Assembly (NCBI GenBank): GCA_964461995.1
Contig: CAYWXL010000002.1
Location: 58,266-122,265, forward strand
Length of the DNA stretch: 64,000 nucleotides
Reading direction: 5' to 3'
DNA from: JALSRK01 sp964461995
Lineage (GTDB): Bacteria; Acidobacteriota; Terriglobia; Bryobacterales; Bryobacteraceae
A program made the translations under genes and the position numbers. Within the stretch, counting starts at the first letter, position 1. Every line of letters begins with the position of its first letter. Positions 17,138 through 25,826 of the stretch are shown piece after piece. The notes below the pieces were generated by a model that saw nothing but the letters and a program-made list of their open reading frames with translations, did no database searches and was not told the origin of the DNA.

Positions 17138-17613
17138 GCTTTTCCTTCCTTGTGGGTGCAACCCGAACCCGCCGCCTTCTGCTCCAACGCCGCGATCTTC
17201 CCAAGACGGCGCGCATGCCGCCCACCGTCGAACGGCGTCCGCAAGAAAACGTCGATCAGACCGGCTGCGGTCTCCGGGTCCGTATACTTCGCTCCGAGGG
17301 TAAGGATGTTCGCGTCGTTGTGCGCCCGGCTGAGGGTGACCTCATCCATATTGACGCCCAGGGCGGCCCGGATCCCCGGGCACTTGTTCGCTGCGATGGA
17401 CATGCCTACGCCCGTGGAACACACCAGGATGCCGCGCTCGGCTTTCCCCTTCGACACTGCGCGGGCCACGGCCGCGGCGTAATCCGGATAATCGGTGGAT
17501 TGGGGACTGTCGGTACCGAAATCGACCACCTCGTGACCCAGTTCCGCAAGCCTCCGGCGCAGCTTCTCCTTGAGTTCGAAGCCGGCGTGATCGGAACCGA
17601 TAGCGATCTTCAT
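17134..17613 (-). CDS. rpiB: Ribose-5-phosphate isomerase B
   Basis: Interconverts ribulose-5-phosphate and ribose-5-phosphate in the pentose phosphate pathway. 159 aa; N-terminal IGSDHAGFELKEKL, active-site Cys in GILVCSTGVGMSIAANK and HNDANILTLGAK identify the RpiB/LacAB family. The first codon at 17613 is fixed by the conserved N-terminus. It overlaps glyA by 4 bp; the rpiB-glyA pairing is common in bacteria. It is divergent from proS across 69 bp. Confidence 0.95.
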   Translation of the reverse strand: MKIAIGSDHAGFELKEKLRRRLAELGHEVVDFGTDSPQSTDYPDYAAAVARAVSKGKAERGILVCSTGVGMSIAANKCPGIRAALGVNMDEVTLSRAHNDANILTLGAKYTDPETAAGLIDVFLRTPFDGGRHARRLGKIAALEQKAAGSGCTHKEGKA

Positions 17614-17639
17614 GAAAAGAATAACCCCTCATCTTAACA

Positions 17640-17648
17640 TGCTAGAAT
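17640..17648 (+). promoter_or_regulatory. Extended -10 promoter element of proS
   Basis: TGC followed by TAGAAT (17643-17648) fits an extended -10 element; no convincing -35 is present. Predicted start near 17655, giving a leader of about 28 nt with GAGGA before the ATG at 17683. Confidence 0.4.
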
Positions 17649-17682
17649 CGTTCTCTTGCCTGCCTTCCCAGCGAGGAAGTCT

Positions 17683-19395
17683 ATGTACTGGAGTAAGTTA
17701 TTCATACCCACATTGCGCGAGACCCCGGCCGAGGCCGAAGTCGTGAGCCACGCCCTGCTGTTGCGCGGCGGCTACATCCGCCAACTGGCCGCCGGCGTTT
17801 ACAGCTACCTGTTCCTGGCGCAGCGCTCACTGCTGAAGATCATGCGGATCATCCGCGAAGAGATGGACGGCATCGGCGCCCAGGAAATGCTGCTGCCGGC
17901 GCTACACCCCGCGGACTTGTGGCGCGAATCAGGGCGCTGGGACGTCATGGGTGACAACATGTTCCGGCTCAAGGACCGCTTCCAGCGCGAGCTCTGCCTC
18001 GGCATGACCCACGAGGAGGTCATGACCCACATCGCCCGCGGCGAACTGCGCAGCTACAAGCAGTTGCCCCAGATCTGGTACCAGATCCAGACGAAGTTCC
18101 GCGATGAGCCGCGCCCGAAGTCCGGGCTGCTGCGCGTGCGGCAGTTCCTGATGAAAGACTCCTACTCGTTCGACCTCGGTCCGGAGGGTCTCGACGCGGC
18201 CTACGAGAAGCACTACCAGGCCTACTGCCGGATCTTCGACCGGTGCGGGCTGGAGTACATCGTGGTCGAAGCGCACTCCGGCGCCATGGGCGGCAGCCAG
18301 TCCCACGAGTTCATGGTGATGGCCGAAGCCGGCGAGGACTACGTCGTACAGTGCTCCGGATGTGACTATGCGGCGAACTTGGAAAAGGCGGTCTCAAAGC
18401 CGGCTCCCCCTCAAGCGCCTGATCCGGAAGGCGATTTTGAGCCGGAAAGGTTCCCTACCCCGAACCGCAAAACGATCGCCGAGATCGCCGAGTTCACCGG
18501 CCTGCCGGAAAGCTCTCAAATCAAGAGCCTCGTCATGGTGGCGGACGGGAAACCCGTGCTCGTTCTGCTCCGGGGCGATCACGCGCTAAGCGAGACCAAG
18601 CTGCAAGCGGTCACGGGCGCCACGGAGATCCGCCCGGCTCACCCGGACGAGATCCGGGAATGGTTCGGAGCTGACGCCGGCTCCCTCGGACCCGTGGGCG
18701 TCGGCAACATGCAGATTCTGGCCGATGAGGCCCTCAAAGGGCGCCGCAATATGATCTGCGGAGCCAATGAAGACGGCTATCACCTCCGCCACGTGACGCC
18801 GGACGAAGACTTTCAGGCGGAATACCGTGATCTGCGGGAAGCGGCCGACGGCGACGCCTGCGTCAACTGCGGCGGAAAGCTGCGGGTCCTCAAGACCGTC
18901 GAGGTGGGACACATCTTCAAGCTTGGTTACAAGTACTCGGAGTCGATGGGTCTGAAGGTGCTGACCGAAGATGGCAAGGAGATCCCGGTGATCATGGGTT
19001 CCTACGGCATCGGCGTGGAGCGGATCCTGTGCGCCGCTGTGGAGCTTTACCATGACGAGGACGGCATGGCCCTGCCGGCCGCCATCGCGCCGTTCGAGGT
19101 CGTCGTCACACCGGTCAACAAGTCCAACGACGAACAGCGGACCACGGCCGAGCAACTCTACGCGAAGTGCAAGGCGGCGGGTCTGGACGCCCTCTATGAC
19201 GATCGCGACGAACGTGCGGGCGTGAAGTTCAAGGATGCCGACCTAATCGGCATTCCGTACCGGATCACGGTAGGAAAAAAGCTGGCCGACGGCAAGGTGG
19301 AGATCGTCGAGCGCCGCACCCGGAAGGCCGAAGACGTGCCCGTGCCGGACGCCGTGGACTACCTGACGCGGAAGATCCGCGAAGCGAAGCAGTGA
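17683..19395 (+). CDS. proS: Prolyl-tRNA synthetase (bacterial type with editing domain)
   Basis: Class II aminoacyl-tRNA synthetase charging tRNA-Pro, 570 aa. N-terminal catalytic part has LLRGGYIRQLAAGVYSYL and the motif 2 region with FRDEPRPKSGLLRVRQFLMKD; residues about 230-400 form the INS editing insertion (KSLVMVADGKPVLVLLRGDHALSETKL) that clears mischarged Ala/Cys; motif 3 is GSYGIGVERIL; an anticodon-binding domain closes the protein. The ATG at 17683 follows a GAGGA ribosome site and starts with the conserved MYWSKLFIPT. It overlaps the aminotransferase start (GTGA). Confidence 0.97.
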   Translation: MYWSKLFIPTLRETPAEAEVVSHALLLRGGYIRQLAAGVYSYLFLAQRSLLKIMRIIREEMDGIGAQEMLLPALHPADLWRESGRWDVMGDNMFRLKDRFQRELCLGMTHEEVMTHIARGELRSYKQLPQIWYQIQTKFRDEPRPKSGLLRVRQFLMKDSYSFDLGPEGLDAAYEKHYQAYCRIFDRCGLEYIVVEAHSGAMGGSQSHEFMVMAEAGEDYVVQCSGCDYAANLEKAVSKPAPPQAPDPEGDFEPERFPTPNRKTIAEIAEFTGLPESSQIKSLVMVADGKPVLVLLRGDHALSETKLQAVTGATEIRPAHPDEIREWFGADAGSLGPVGVGNMQILADEALKGRRNMICGANEDGYHLRHVTPDEDFQAEYRDLREAADGDACVNCGGKLRVLKTVEVGHIFKLGYKYSESMGLKVLTEDGKEIPVIMGSYGIGVERILCAAVELYHDEDGMALPAAIAPFEVVVTPVNKSNDEQRTTAEQLYAKCKAAGLDALYDDRDERAGVKFKDADLIGIPYRITVGKKLADGKVEIVERRTRKAEDVPVPDAVDYLTRKIREAKQ

Positions 19396-20522
19396 CCCCG
19401 GTCTGGGAAAGCGTCCGCGCCCAGTTCCCGCCGCTCGAGCGGTGGACGTTCCTGAACACGGCGACGTTCGGGCAACTCCCCAAACAGGCCGTCGAGGCCG
19501 TCGCGCGGCACTTCGCCCGCCGCGACCGTGAAGCCTGCCGCGATTTTCTCGAGTGGTTCGACGACGCCGATCGGATCCGGGGCAAGCTCGCGCGTCTGAT
19601 CCATGCTTCCCCCGAAGACATCGCCTTCGTGCCAAACGCCGCCACCGGCTTGGGGATTCTGATGAGCGGGCTGGGGCGAAAACCGGGCGATCGCGTAGTG
19701 ACGCTTCGTGGCGAGTTTCCGAATCAGCTCTACATCACCGCCCTGGCGCGGCAACGGGGTCTGGAGGGCCTCGAGGCGGACTGGGAATCCCTTGAAAGCG
19801 TACTCAACGACGGCGCCCGGCTTCTGCTCGTCAGCACGGTGAACTACGTCACCGGCTTCCGGCCGCCCCTTGAAAAGCTTTCGGAACTATGCCGCACCCA
19901 TGGCGTTCTGCTTTGTCTGGATGGGACACAAAGCGTCGGCGCTCTCGCCTTCGACGCCGCCCGCATCCGGCCCGCGGCGCTCGTCGTGGACGCCTACAAG
20001 TGGCTGCTGGGCCCCACCGGCTCCGGATTCCTGTACATGGATCCGGAGCTGCGGGCGCAACTACGGCCCACGATCGTCGGGTGGCGCAGCGACCGCCGCT
20101 GGAGGCAGGTGGACAATCTGCACCATGGGGTGCCGGAGTTCCCGCAAGCCGCTGAGCGGTTTGAGGGTGGGATGCTGCCCTTTCCCGCCCTTTACGGCAT
20201 GGAGGCCTCAGTGGACCTGATGCTGGAGCTGGGGCCGGAACGGATCGAGCAGCGGGTGAATGAACTCGCCGAGGCTGCACGCGCCGTGCTGCGTAGAGCC
20301 GGAGGAGAGCTGCTGAGCGACGAGGCTCCGCACTACGACTCTCCGATCATCGCCGCCAAATTCCCCGGCCGCGATCCGGCCGGGCTCGTCCGGGAACTGT
20401 ACGCGCGGGGGATCCTTGTCTCGGCCCGGCACGGGTGGTTGCGCGTCTCCGTGCACTTCTACAACAACGAAGCCGACCTGGAGCGGCTGGAGGCGGCCCT
20501 CGGCGAGCTGCTGCGGCGCTGA
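19392..20522 (+). CDS. Class V aminotransferase / cysteine desulfurase-like PLP enzyme
   Basis: 376-aa fold-type I PLP enzyme. Asp177 (CLDGTQS) should hold the pyridine nitrogen and Lys203 (DAYKWLLGPTG) the cofactor aldimine. The family covers cysteine desulfurases, isopenicillin-N epimerases and kynureninase-like enzymes; no mobile catalytic Cys loop of IscS/SufS is evident, so a desulfurase role is not supported. The GTG start overlaps the proS stop by 4 bp. It ends 3 bp before the convergent oxidoreductase gene. Substrate unknown. Confidence 0.85.
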   Translation: MTPVWESVRAQFPPLERWTFLNTATFGQLPKQAVEAVARHFARRDREACRDFLEWFDDADRIRGKLARLIHASPEDIAFVPNAATGLGILMSGLGRKPGDRVVTLRGEFPNQLYITALARQRGLEGLEADWESLESVLNDGARLLLVSTVNYVTGFRPPLEKLSELCRTHGVLLCLDGTQSVGALAFDAARIRPAALVVDAYKWLLGPTGSGFLYMDPELRAQLRPTIVGWRSDRRWRQVDNLHHGVPEFPQAAERFEGGMLPFPALYGMEASVDLMLELGPERIEQRVNELAEAARAVLRRAGGELLSDEAPHYDSPIIAAKFPGRDPAGLVRELYARGILVSARHGWLRVSVHFYNNEADLERLEAALGELLRR

Positions 20523-20525
20523 AGC

Positions 20526-21698
20526 TTAGACGACCATCCGTTTCTCGCGGGGATCGTAGGTGACCCGGCGGCCCTTCCGCAGCGCCTCCATCGCCATGCA
20601 CAGCGTGACGGTGGTCCACAGGCCCATCTCCACCGTGGCGTTCGGATCTTCGCGGGACTTGACGCAAGCGAGAAAGTTGCGAATGTGCTCGACAGTGGCG
20701 CCCCCGAAGCTGCCCGGGCGCTCCACATCCACACTCGGCTTCAGCTCGAGCTCCCGGGATTGGGGATAGAGCCGGTACCACTCGCGGCCTACGTCCAGGC
20801 GAGCCTGGTTGCCGTGGAACTGCTTCAACTGGTCGTGGAAGGGGTTGTACTTCATCGCCCGGTAGCCGCAAGTGAAGATGGCCAGGAACCCTTCCGGGTA
20901 CTCGATCGCCATCGACGTGGTTTCCGGCACTTCGGCGCCTTCGAGTTGCGGCGGAGCCGCCGCGCAAGTGACGGCCGACGGGAACGAGGCATCCATGAAC
21001 CAGTTGATGGCGTCCACGATGTGCGCCGCCTGGCCCACCATCAGGCCTCCGGAGTAATCCCAGAAATAATACCAGTTGAAGAAACGCAAGGCGTCCAGGG
21101 CCCGTTTCGGGGCCGGACCGAGCCAGCGCTTCCAGTCGAGTTTGCCCTTCAACTCACGTTTCCGCAGCGATGCCTGATAGTTCAGCCACTGCGACGTGAC
21201 GAGGCGGACCTCGCCGGTCTCGGGCATCAGCCTCTGAGCCGCCTGGAACAGGGGAGAGCTGCGCCGCTGGGTGCCGATCTGGACTACCCGGCGGGTGCGC
21301 CGCGTCGCTTTCACGATCTCGAAGCCTTCCGCGATCGTATGAGCCATCGGCTTCTCCAGGTACACGTCCTTGCCCGCCTCGACGGCGTCGATCGCCATCC
21401 GGGCGTGCCAGTGGTCCGGGGTGGCGATGACGACGAAGTCCAGGCTGTCGTCCTGGAGCATTTCCCGGTAGTCGTGGTAGCCCTTGGCCCCGGGAGAAGC
21501 CTGTTCGAGACCGGCCTGGAGATTGGGCTCATAGACGTCGCAAACGGCCGCCATTTCAGCGCCGAGTTCCTTGAACTGCGCCGTCAGAAACCGCCCGCGC
21601 CCCCCGCTGCCGATCACGCCGCCGCGAAGACGCTCGTTGGCGCCTGCTACCTGGGCGGCCGAAGCCGCGGTCATGGCGAGAAAAGAGCGCCGCTTCAT
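20526..21698 (-). CDS. Gfo/Idh/MocA family oxidoreductase with Tat-like signal
   Basis: NAD(P)-dependent sugar or inositol-type dehydrogenase, 390 aa. MKRRSFLAMTAASAAQVAG resembles a Tat signal, which keeps the cofactor bound during export. The Rossmann part has GVIGSGGRGRFLTA; the family EKP motif lies in DVYLEKPMAHT, and YSGGLMVGQAAHIVDAINWFMD marks the C-terminal domain. Exported GFO/IDH proteins of this kind are numerous in Acidobacteriota and Planctomycetes and usually process sugar derivatives; the substrate here is unknown. Its start lies 12 bp downstream of the purN stop. Confidence 0.88.
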   Translation of the reverse strand: MKRRSFLAMTAASAAQVAGANERLRGGVIGSGGRGRFLTAQFKELGAEMAAVCDVYEPNLQAGLEQASPGAKGYHDYREMLQDDSLDFVVIATPDHWHARMAIDAVEAGKDVYLEKPMAHTIAEGFEIVKATRRTRRVVQIGTQRRSSPLFQAAQRLMPETGEVRLVTSQWLNYQASLRKRELKGKLDWKRWLGPAPKRALDALRFFNWYYFWDYSGGLMVGQAAHIVDAINWFMDASFPSAVTCAAAPPQLEGAEVPETTSMAIEYPEGFLAIFTCGYRAMKYNPFHDQLKQFHGNQARLDVGREWYRLYPQSRELELKPSVDVERPGSFGGATVEHIRNFLACVKSREDPNATVEMGLWTTVTLCMAMEALRKGRRVTYDPREKRMVV

Positions 21699-21710
21699 TG
21701 TCCGTCCTCC

Positions 21711-22313
21711 TTATTCGTCGAAAACCACCCTGCGCCCCTCCAGATGGAACTTGCCCGAGAGCACGATGTTGATGGCTTCCGAATAAATCCGGTGCTCTTC
21801 TTTCAGGATCCGCGCCGCCAAAGTCTCTGGCGTGTCGTCATTGAGCACCGGCACGGCCGCCTGGACGATGATCGGGCCGGCGTCCAGGTGCTCGTCAACG
21901 AAGTGGACCGTGCAACCGCTGATCTTGACCCCGTGCTCCCACGCCTGGTGCTGAGCGTCGAGTCCAGGGAAGGCCGGCAACAAAGAAGGATGGATATTCA
22001 AAATGCGCAGGGGAAACTCGCGGATGAAGTATGGCGACAGCAGCCGCATGAAGCCGGCCAAGCAGACCAGATCCACTTGGTGCTTGCGAAGCTCCGCGAC
22101 CACCAAGCGGTCATAGGCTTCCCGGTCCATTCCCTTCGAGGGGATGCATACTGCGTTCAAGCCCCGGTCGCGGGCGACCTCGAGCCCTCTGGCCGAGGGA
22201 CGGTTCGAGATCACGATGGCGATCTCGGCCGGGATCTTTCCGGCGGCGACGTTATCGGCGATCGCTTCAAAATTCGATCCACGTCCGGAGAGCAGGATTC
22301 CTAGTTTCTTCAT
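21711..22313 (-). CDS. purN: Phosphoribosylglycinamide formyltransferase
   Basis: Third step of purine synthesis: formylates GAR using 10-formyl-tetrahydrofolate. 200 aa. Motifs: ILLSGRGSNFEAIAD for phosphoribosyl binding, catalytic region LRILNIHPSLLPAFPG with Asn-His, and HFVDEHLDAGPIIVQ containing the catalytic Asp. The ATG at 22313 overlaps the purM stop by 4 bp. Confidence 0.97.
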   Translation of the reverse strand: MKKLGILLSGRGSNFEAIADNVAAGKIPAEIAIVISNRPSARGLEVARDRGLNAVCIPSKGMDREAYDRLVVAELRKHQVDLVCLAGFMRLLSPYFIREFPLRILNIHPSLLPAFPGLDAQHQAWEHGVKISGCTVHFVDEHLDAGPIIVQAAVPVLNDDTPETLAARILKEEHRIYSEAINIVLSGKFHLEGRRVVFDE

Positions 22314-23356
22314 TCGTAGATCACCCTCTCTTTCGCCTTCTTTGGCAACCGGATCACCTCGCCGATCTGATAGTAGCTCTCACCGGCGCGTTCCAGCACC
22401 AACTGGGCCGCTTTCTGCAACCGTGGCGAGACGACGAGGATCATCCCGATCCCCAGATTGAACGTCCGGCGGTAATCATCGAGGGGAATGCGCCCCAGTT
22501 TCTTCAAGAACGGAAAGATCGGCGGGACCGGCCAGGCCGAAGTGCGGACGCGCGCTCCGAGCCCTTCCGGCAGGACCCGCGGCAGGTTGTCCGTGATGCC
22601 GCCGCCGGTGATATGAGCCGCGCTCTTGACGAGGCGTGACTCCAAAAGGCCGATCATCGCCTTTGCATAGCTACGGTGCACCTTCAGGAGTTCTTCCCCG
22701 ACGGTGCATCCAAGCTCTTCGATGTGGGAGTCCACGGTGTAGCCGGCGACGTCGAAGAGTAATGTGCGCGCCAGGGAATAGCCGTTCGTGTGAAGACCGC
22801 TCGAGGGCAGCCCGAGCAAGATGTCTCCCTCGACCACCCGCGCCCCCGTCACTAGCCGGCCCCGCTCCACGACGCCGACGATGAATCCGGCCAGGTCGTA
22901 CTCACCGGGCGCATAAAGTCCCGGCATCTCGGCGGTCTCGCCGCCGATCAAAGCGCAGTTATTGGCCGCGCACCCACGCGCCAAGCCCTCGACGATCTGA
23001 GCGACGATTGAAGGATCCATTTTCCCCATCGACAGGTAGTCGAGGAAGAAAAGTGGAATCGCGCCCTGCACAAGAATGTCGTTGACACAGTGATTCACAA
23101 GGTCTTCGCCCACCGTGTCGTGCCGCCCGGTGAGAAACGCGACCTTCAGTTTCGTCCCGACGCCATCGGCCGAACTCACCAAGACCGGGTTGCTCCAGCC
23201 TCGCAGCCGGTAACCGGCGCCGAAGCTCCCGATCGACGTCACCACATCCCGGGTGAACGTCTTACGGGCCAGTTCCTTGACTTTTTCGAGTGCTTTGTGG
23301 GCGGCGTCGATATCGACCCCGGCGTCTTTGTAGCGGTAGGAGCGCTTGCGTGCCAT
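22310..23356 (-). CDS. purM: Phosphoribosylformylglycinamidine cyclo-ligase
   Basis: Fifth step of purine synthesis, ATP-dependent closure of FGAM to AIR. 348 aa. Motifs: VSSADGVGTKLKVAF, DLVNHCVNDILVQGA, GGETAEMPGLY, GLPSSGLHTNGYSLAR and AHITGGGITDNLPRVLP. It heads a purM-purN unit, separate from purQ-purL 20 kb away, so the pathway genes are scattered. Confidence 0.97.
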   Translation of the reverse strand: MARKRSYRYKDAGVDIDAAHKALEKVKELARKTFTRDVVTSIGSFGAGYRLRGWSNPVLVSSADGVGTKLKVAFLTGRHDTVGEDLVNHCVNDILVQGAIPLFFLDYLSMGKMDPSIVAQIVEGLARGCAANNCALIGGETAEMPGLYAPGEYDLAGFIVGVVERGRLVTGARVVEGDILLGLPSSGLHTNGYSLARTLLFDVAGYTVDSHIEELGCTVGEELLKVHRSYAKAMIGLLESRLVKSAAHITGGGITDNLPRVLPEGLGARVRTSAWPVPPIFPFLKKLGRIPLDDYRRTFNLGIGMILVVSPRLQKAAQLVLERAGESYYQIGEVIRLPKKAKERVIYE

Positions 23357-23424
23357 GAGATGCAGACACTATGATACTGCGGGGCCGCAAGCAGTGGAAA
23401 ATGCGAGAAAAACAGAAGGCGGCC

Positions 23425-23733
23425 TCAATCGATGAAGCCGCGCCACGTGTTGCCGAACTCGTCGCGGAGGGTCACTCCGTATGAGTCCGAGACGCCGGAG
23501 ATCCGGCGCCCGTCCGGATCCCGGAAGATGAACCGGACGGTGTTATCCTCCCCTTCCTCGGCGATGCCTTGCCACACGTTGCCGAATTCATCCCGGAGGC
23601 GTACGAAGTCGCCGTCGCCATAGCCAAACATATGGCGCCGCTGTTGGCTCTCGAAACGGTAGAAGCCGGGACGGATGACGCTCCCCCTGCGTCGTCTGCG
23701 GTAGATCATCCGTTCAGTATTATCGGGCCTCAT
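23425..23733 (-). CDS. Small protein with two LRDEFGNxWxG repeats
   Basis: Unrecognised 102-aa protein. A basic N-terminus (MIYRRRRRGSVIRPGFYRFE) precedes two copies of the pattern V-x-LRDEFGN-x-W-x-G, the first in DFVRLRDEFGNVWQGIAEE and the second at the C-terminus in VTLRDEFGNTWRGFID, joined by IFRDPDGRRISGVSDSYG. The repeats suggest small beta barrels or a duplicated beta-strand unit. The start at 23733 is uncertain; an in-frame ATG at 23709 is equally possible, and neither has a strong ribosome site. It lies 43 bp after the GHMP kinase gene on the same strand. No signal peptide is seen. Confidence 0.6.
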   Translation of the reverse strand: MRPDNTERMIYRRRRRGSVIRPGFYRFESQQRRHMFGYGDGDFVRLRDEFGNVWQGIAEEGEDNTVRFIFRDPDGRRISGVSDSYGVTLRDEFGNTWRGFID

Positions 23734-23776
23734 GGAGAGGAGGAAAATAGGTGGAGGCCCTTGGTTGGGGTCGGCG

Positions 23777-24805
23777 TTACACCTTAGTACCCGGCCGCCG
23801 TTTGGAAGCGCCGGGCGCGACGATGGGCTTGATGATTCCCACCCCGATGGTTCGGAACGCCTGTTCCAGTTCCCGGTACATCTCCTCGTCCCGGTAGGTC
23901 CCAACGATGGCCCCGCCCGATCCTGTGAACGTGGCTGTGGCGCCGTACTTCCGGGCGGTTTCCACCATCTCGAGGTTCTCTCGGCTAATCCGGTAAAGCT
24001 TGCGCCGCAGGTCGAAATTGGCATCGATCAGCCGTCCCAGCTTCTCGTAGTCTTTCGCCAGCAGGGCGGTACGTCCTTGCTCGGCGTAAGAAGCCCAGGT
24101 TTTCATTGCTTCCACGACCTCGGGATCCCCGGCATTCCACCGTTGCCGTATGTTGTTGTGGAATACTTCGGTGCCCTCGCTCAAGCTGGTACGGTAAGCC
24201 AAATACAGTTTAGGGAGCAGGGCGGGATCGAGACGCTCGTACTCGCCGTAGCCGCGGGATTCCATCAGCTCCCGCGAGAAGTCCATGTAGACCAGGCCCT
24301 CGTACACCTGGATAACCCGGTCCTGAGGGCCGGCCGGGACATTCAACTCTTTGGTTTCGGTCTCCAAGACGAGATTCGCCTGGATGGGCAGGGGAATCTT
24401 GACGCCATAGTACCGGCACAAAGCCCGGAGCGCGGCTGTGATAATGGAACTTGACCCGCCCAAGCCGAGCCGAAGAGGAATCGTAGATTCGTACTCGATT
24501 GTAAAGTTCCGGTTCTCCAGGTCGATGCCCTGCTCACGGCAGTAATCGATAAAGCGGACGATAAGAGCTTGAATAATCCGGATCCCGCCGTAGTAGCCCC
24601 GCCAGCGGGTCGTCGCGTACAGGTCCTCCAGGCTTTCAAAAACCGGCATGTCGGCTTTTGAAGGTTTGATCTCGAGGCGTGCACTGGGATAGAGTAAGAC
24701 TCTTGCTCTGAAGTTCCGGACAATCAAGGCGATGGTCTTACCGTAGAAGCCGTCGCTGGGATTGCCCAGCAGCCCGGCGCGGGCGTAAGCGTATGTCTCG
24801 ATCAT
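23777..24805 (-). CDS. GHMP kinase, glucuronokinase-like
   Basis: 342-aa sugar kinase of the GHMP family. The N-terminus ARAGLLGNPSDGFYGKTIA and RGYYGGIRIIQA resemble plant glucuronokinase (GlcA to GlcA-1-P), and the ATP-loop GLGGSSSI is intact; the C-terminal GSGGAIVG motif is also present. The start at 24805 follows GGGAAGAG and gives the conserved N-terminus; longer in-frame starts overlap dtd. If it is a glucuronokinase it would salvage uronic acid released by secreted glycosidases. Other GHMP sugar kinases cannot be excluded. Confidence 0.75.
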   Translation of the reverse strand: MIETYAYARAGLLGNPSDGFYGKTIALIVRNFRARVLLYPSARLEIKPSKADMPVFESLEDLYATTRWRGYYGGIRIIQALIVRFIDYCREQGIDLENRNFTIEYESTIPLRLGLGGSSSIITAALRALCRYYGVKIPLPIQANLVLETETKELNVPAGPQDRVIQVYEGLVYMDFSRELMESRGYGEYERLDPALLPKLYLAYRTSLSEGTEVFHNNIRQRWNAGDPEVVEAMKTWASYAEQGRTALLAKDYEKLGRLIDANFDLRRKLYRISRENLEMVETARKYGATATFTGSGGAIVGTYRDEEMYRELEQAFRTIGVGIIKPIVAPGASKRRPGTKV

Positions 24806-24836
24806 CGTCTCTTCCCGTGAACCATCGTTATAGCAT

Positions 24837-25286
24837 ATGCGAGCCGTAATACAACGTGTCACAAGGGCCGAAGTTCGTGTCGAGGGCCACCGGACCGGAG
24901 TGATCGGCCGGGGCCTGCTCGTCCTCCTGGGTGTGGAGCGCGGCGACGAGACCGGCGACGCCGATTACCTGGTGGACAAGATCCTCGGACTCCGCATCTT
25001 TCCTGACTCGGAAGGGAAAATGAACCGCTCGGTCGCCGACACCGGTGGAGATGTGCTGGTAGTGTCGCAGTTTACGATCTGCGGGGACTGCCGTCGGGGA
25101 CGGCGCCCAAGTTTCGACCAGGCCGCTCCGCCGGACCAGGCGCGCCGGCTTTACGAATATTTTGTCAGCGCGGTCCGGCACCGCGGGTTCGCTGCGCCTA
25201 CTGGCGTGTTTCAGGCATATATGGAGGTCGAGCTAGTCAACGAAGGCCCGGTGACGATTCTTCTTGATTCGAAGAAGAGGTTCTGA
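24837..25286 (+). CDS. dtd: D-aminoacyl-tRNA deacylase
   Basis: Hydrolyses D-Tyr and other D-aminoacyl-tRNAs, and Gly-tRNA-Ala, protecting translation. 149 aa, usual length. MRAVIQRVTRAEVRVEG, LVVSQFTICGD (normally SQFTLYGD) and the cis-Gly-Pro motif NEGPVTILLDS are present. There is no ribosome site before the ATG at 24837, and the divergent kinase starts only 31 bp away, so the two share a compact promoter region. Confidence 0.95.
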   Translation: MRAVIQRVTRAEVRVEGHRTGVIGRGLLVLLGVERGDETGDADYLVDKILGLRIFPDSEGKMNRSVADTGGDVLVVSQFTICGDCRRGRRPSFDQAAPPDQARRLYEYFVSAVRHRGFAAPTGVFQAYMEVELVNEGPVTILLDSKKRF

Positions 25287-25300
25287 CACCGGCGGCGATT

Positions 25301-25324
25301 CCGCATTCTTCGACCAAAATGCGG
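25301..25324 (+). terminator. Hairpin after dtd
   Basis: Perfect 7-bp stem CCGCATT (25301-25307) with AATGCGG (25318-25324) and a 10-nt loop, 15 bp after the dtd stop. A T4 run occurs only about 13 bp further on, so terminator function is uncertain. Confidence 0.35.
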
Positions 25325-25338
25325 GGATGCGGTAACTT

Positions 25339-25367
25339 TTGTGTCCGCCGGATGAGTCTGATACACT
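25339..25367 (+). promoter_or_regulatory. Putative promoter of the small basic protein gene
   Basis: TTGTGT (25339-25344), 17-bp spacer, TACACT (25362-25367). Predicted start near 25374, then GGGAG at 25381-25385 ahead of the ATG at 25394. Confidence 0.4.
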
Positions 25368-25393
25368 TAGATGCAACCTAGGGAGATGACAAT

Positions 25394-25681
25394 ATGCCTA
25401 GACCACGAAAGCTGAGTCTCGACGAAGAAACCTTACTCAAGGCCGCCCTGGAAGGTCTGGAGTTGCAGCGGCAGCGGATCGATCAGCAAATCCAGGAAAT
25501 CCGCCAGCGGTTGGGGGCCGCTCCGGCGAGCCGGGCCGGGAAGGCTAGCGCGACAAAGCGCGCCCGCCGCAAGCGCACTTTGAGTCCCGAGGCGCGCAAA
25601 CGTATCTCGGAAGCACAGAAGAAACGTTGGGCGGAGTACCACAAGAAAACCGCTGAAGAAGGGACCGAAGAACAGTCCTAA
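25394..25681 (+). CDS. Small coiled-coil basic protein, nucleoid-associated-like
   Basis: 95 aa. Residues 8-42 are predicted helical/coiled coil (DEETLLKAALEGLELQRQRIDQ and on); residues 45-60 are Ala/Lys/Arg-rich; residues 61-85 contain TLSPEARKRISEAQKKRW, a basic helix motif I recall from small acidobacterial proteins and from the NUMOD/AP2-like DNA-contact helices of other families. A DNA- or RNA-binding role is likely from composition only. GGGAG precedes the ATG. No close enzymatic family is recognised. Confidence 0.65.
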   Translation: MPRPRKLSLDEETLLKAALEGLELQRQRIDQQIQEIRQRLGAAPASRAGKASATKRARRKRTLSPEARKRISEAQKKRWAEYHKKTAEEGTEEQS

Positions 25682-25708
25682 CCCGCCGCCGGCTGCGGCA
25701 GTGAGAGC

Positions 25709-25822
25709 GGAGTCCGGTCTTCAGATTTTCACTGTTATTTCCACTGCGCTTGCGGGATGGGCTCTCGCGGCGTCAGCTTACTTGGCCGGAAGCATCCTCG
25801 GGGTGTCCTTACGCCGGACTCC
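25709..25822. repeat. Widely spaced 9-bp inverted repeat downstream of nikO
   Basis: GGAGTCCGG (25709-25717) is perfectly complementary to CCGGACTCC (25814-25822). The intervening 96 bp are ordinary GC-rich sequence with a short AT patch. The pair lies in the 145-bp convergent gap between the small basic protein gene and nikO, and could form the base of a structured 3' end. Confidence 0.3.
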
Positions 25823-25826
25823 CCTC

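Noticed and set aside
25709..25822. A riboswitch or cobalamin element near the nickel transporter
   Set aside because: The inverted repeat lies downstream of nikO rather than upstream of nikMN, and no B12-box-like string is present.
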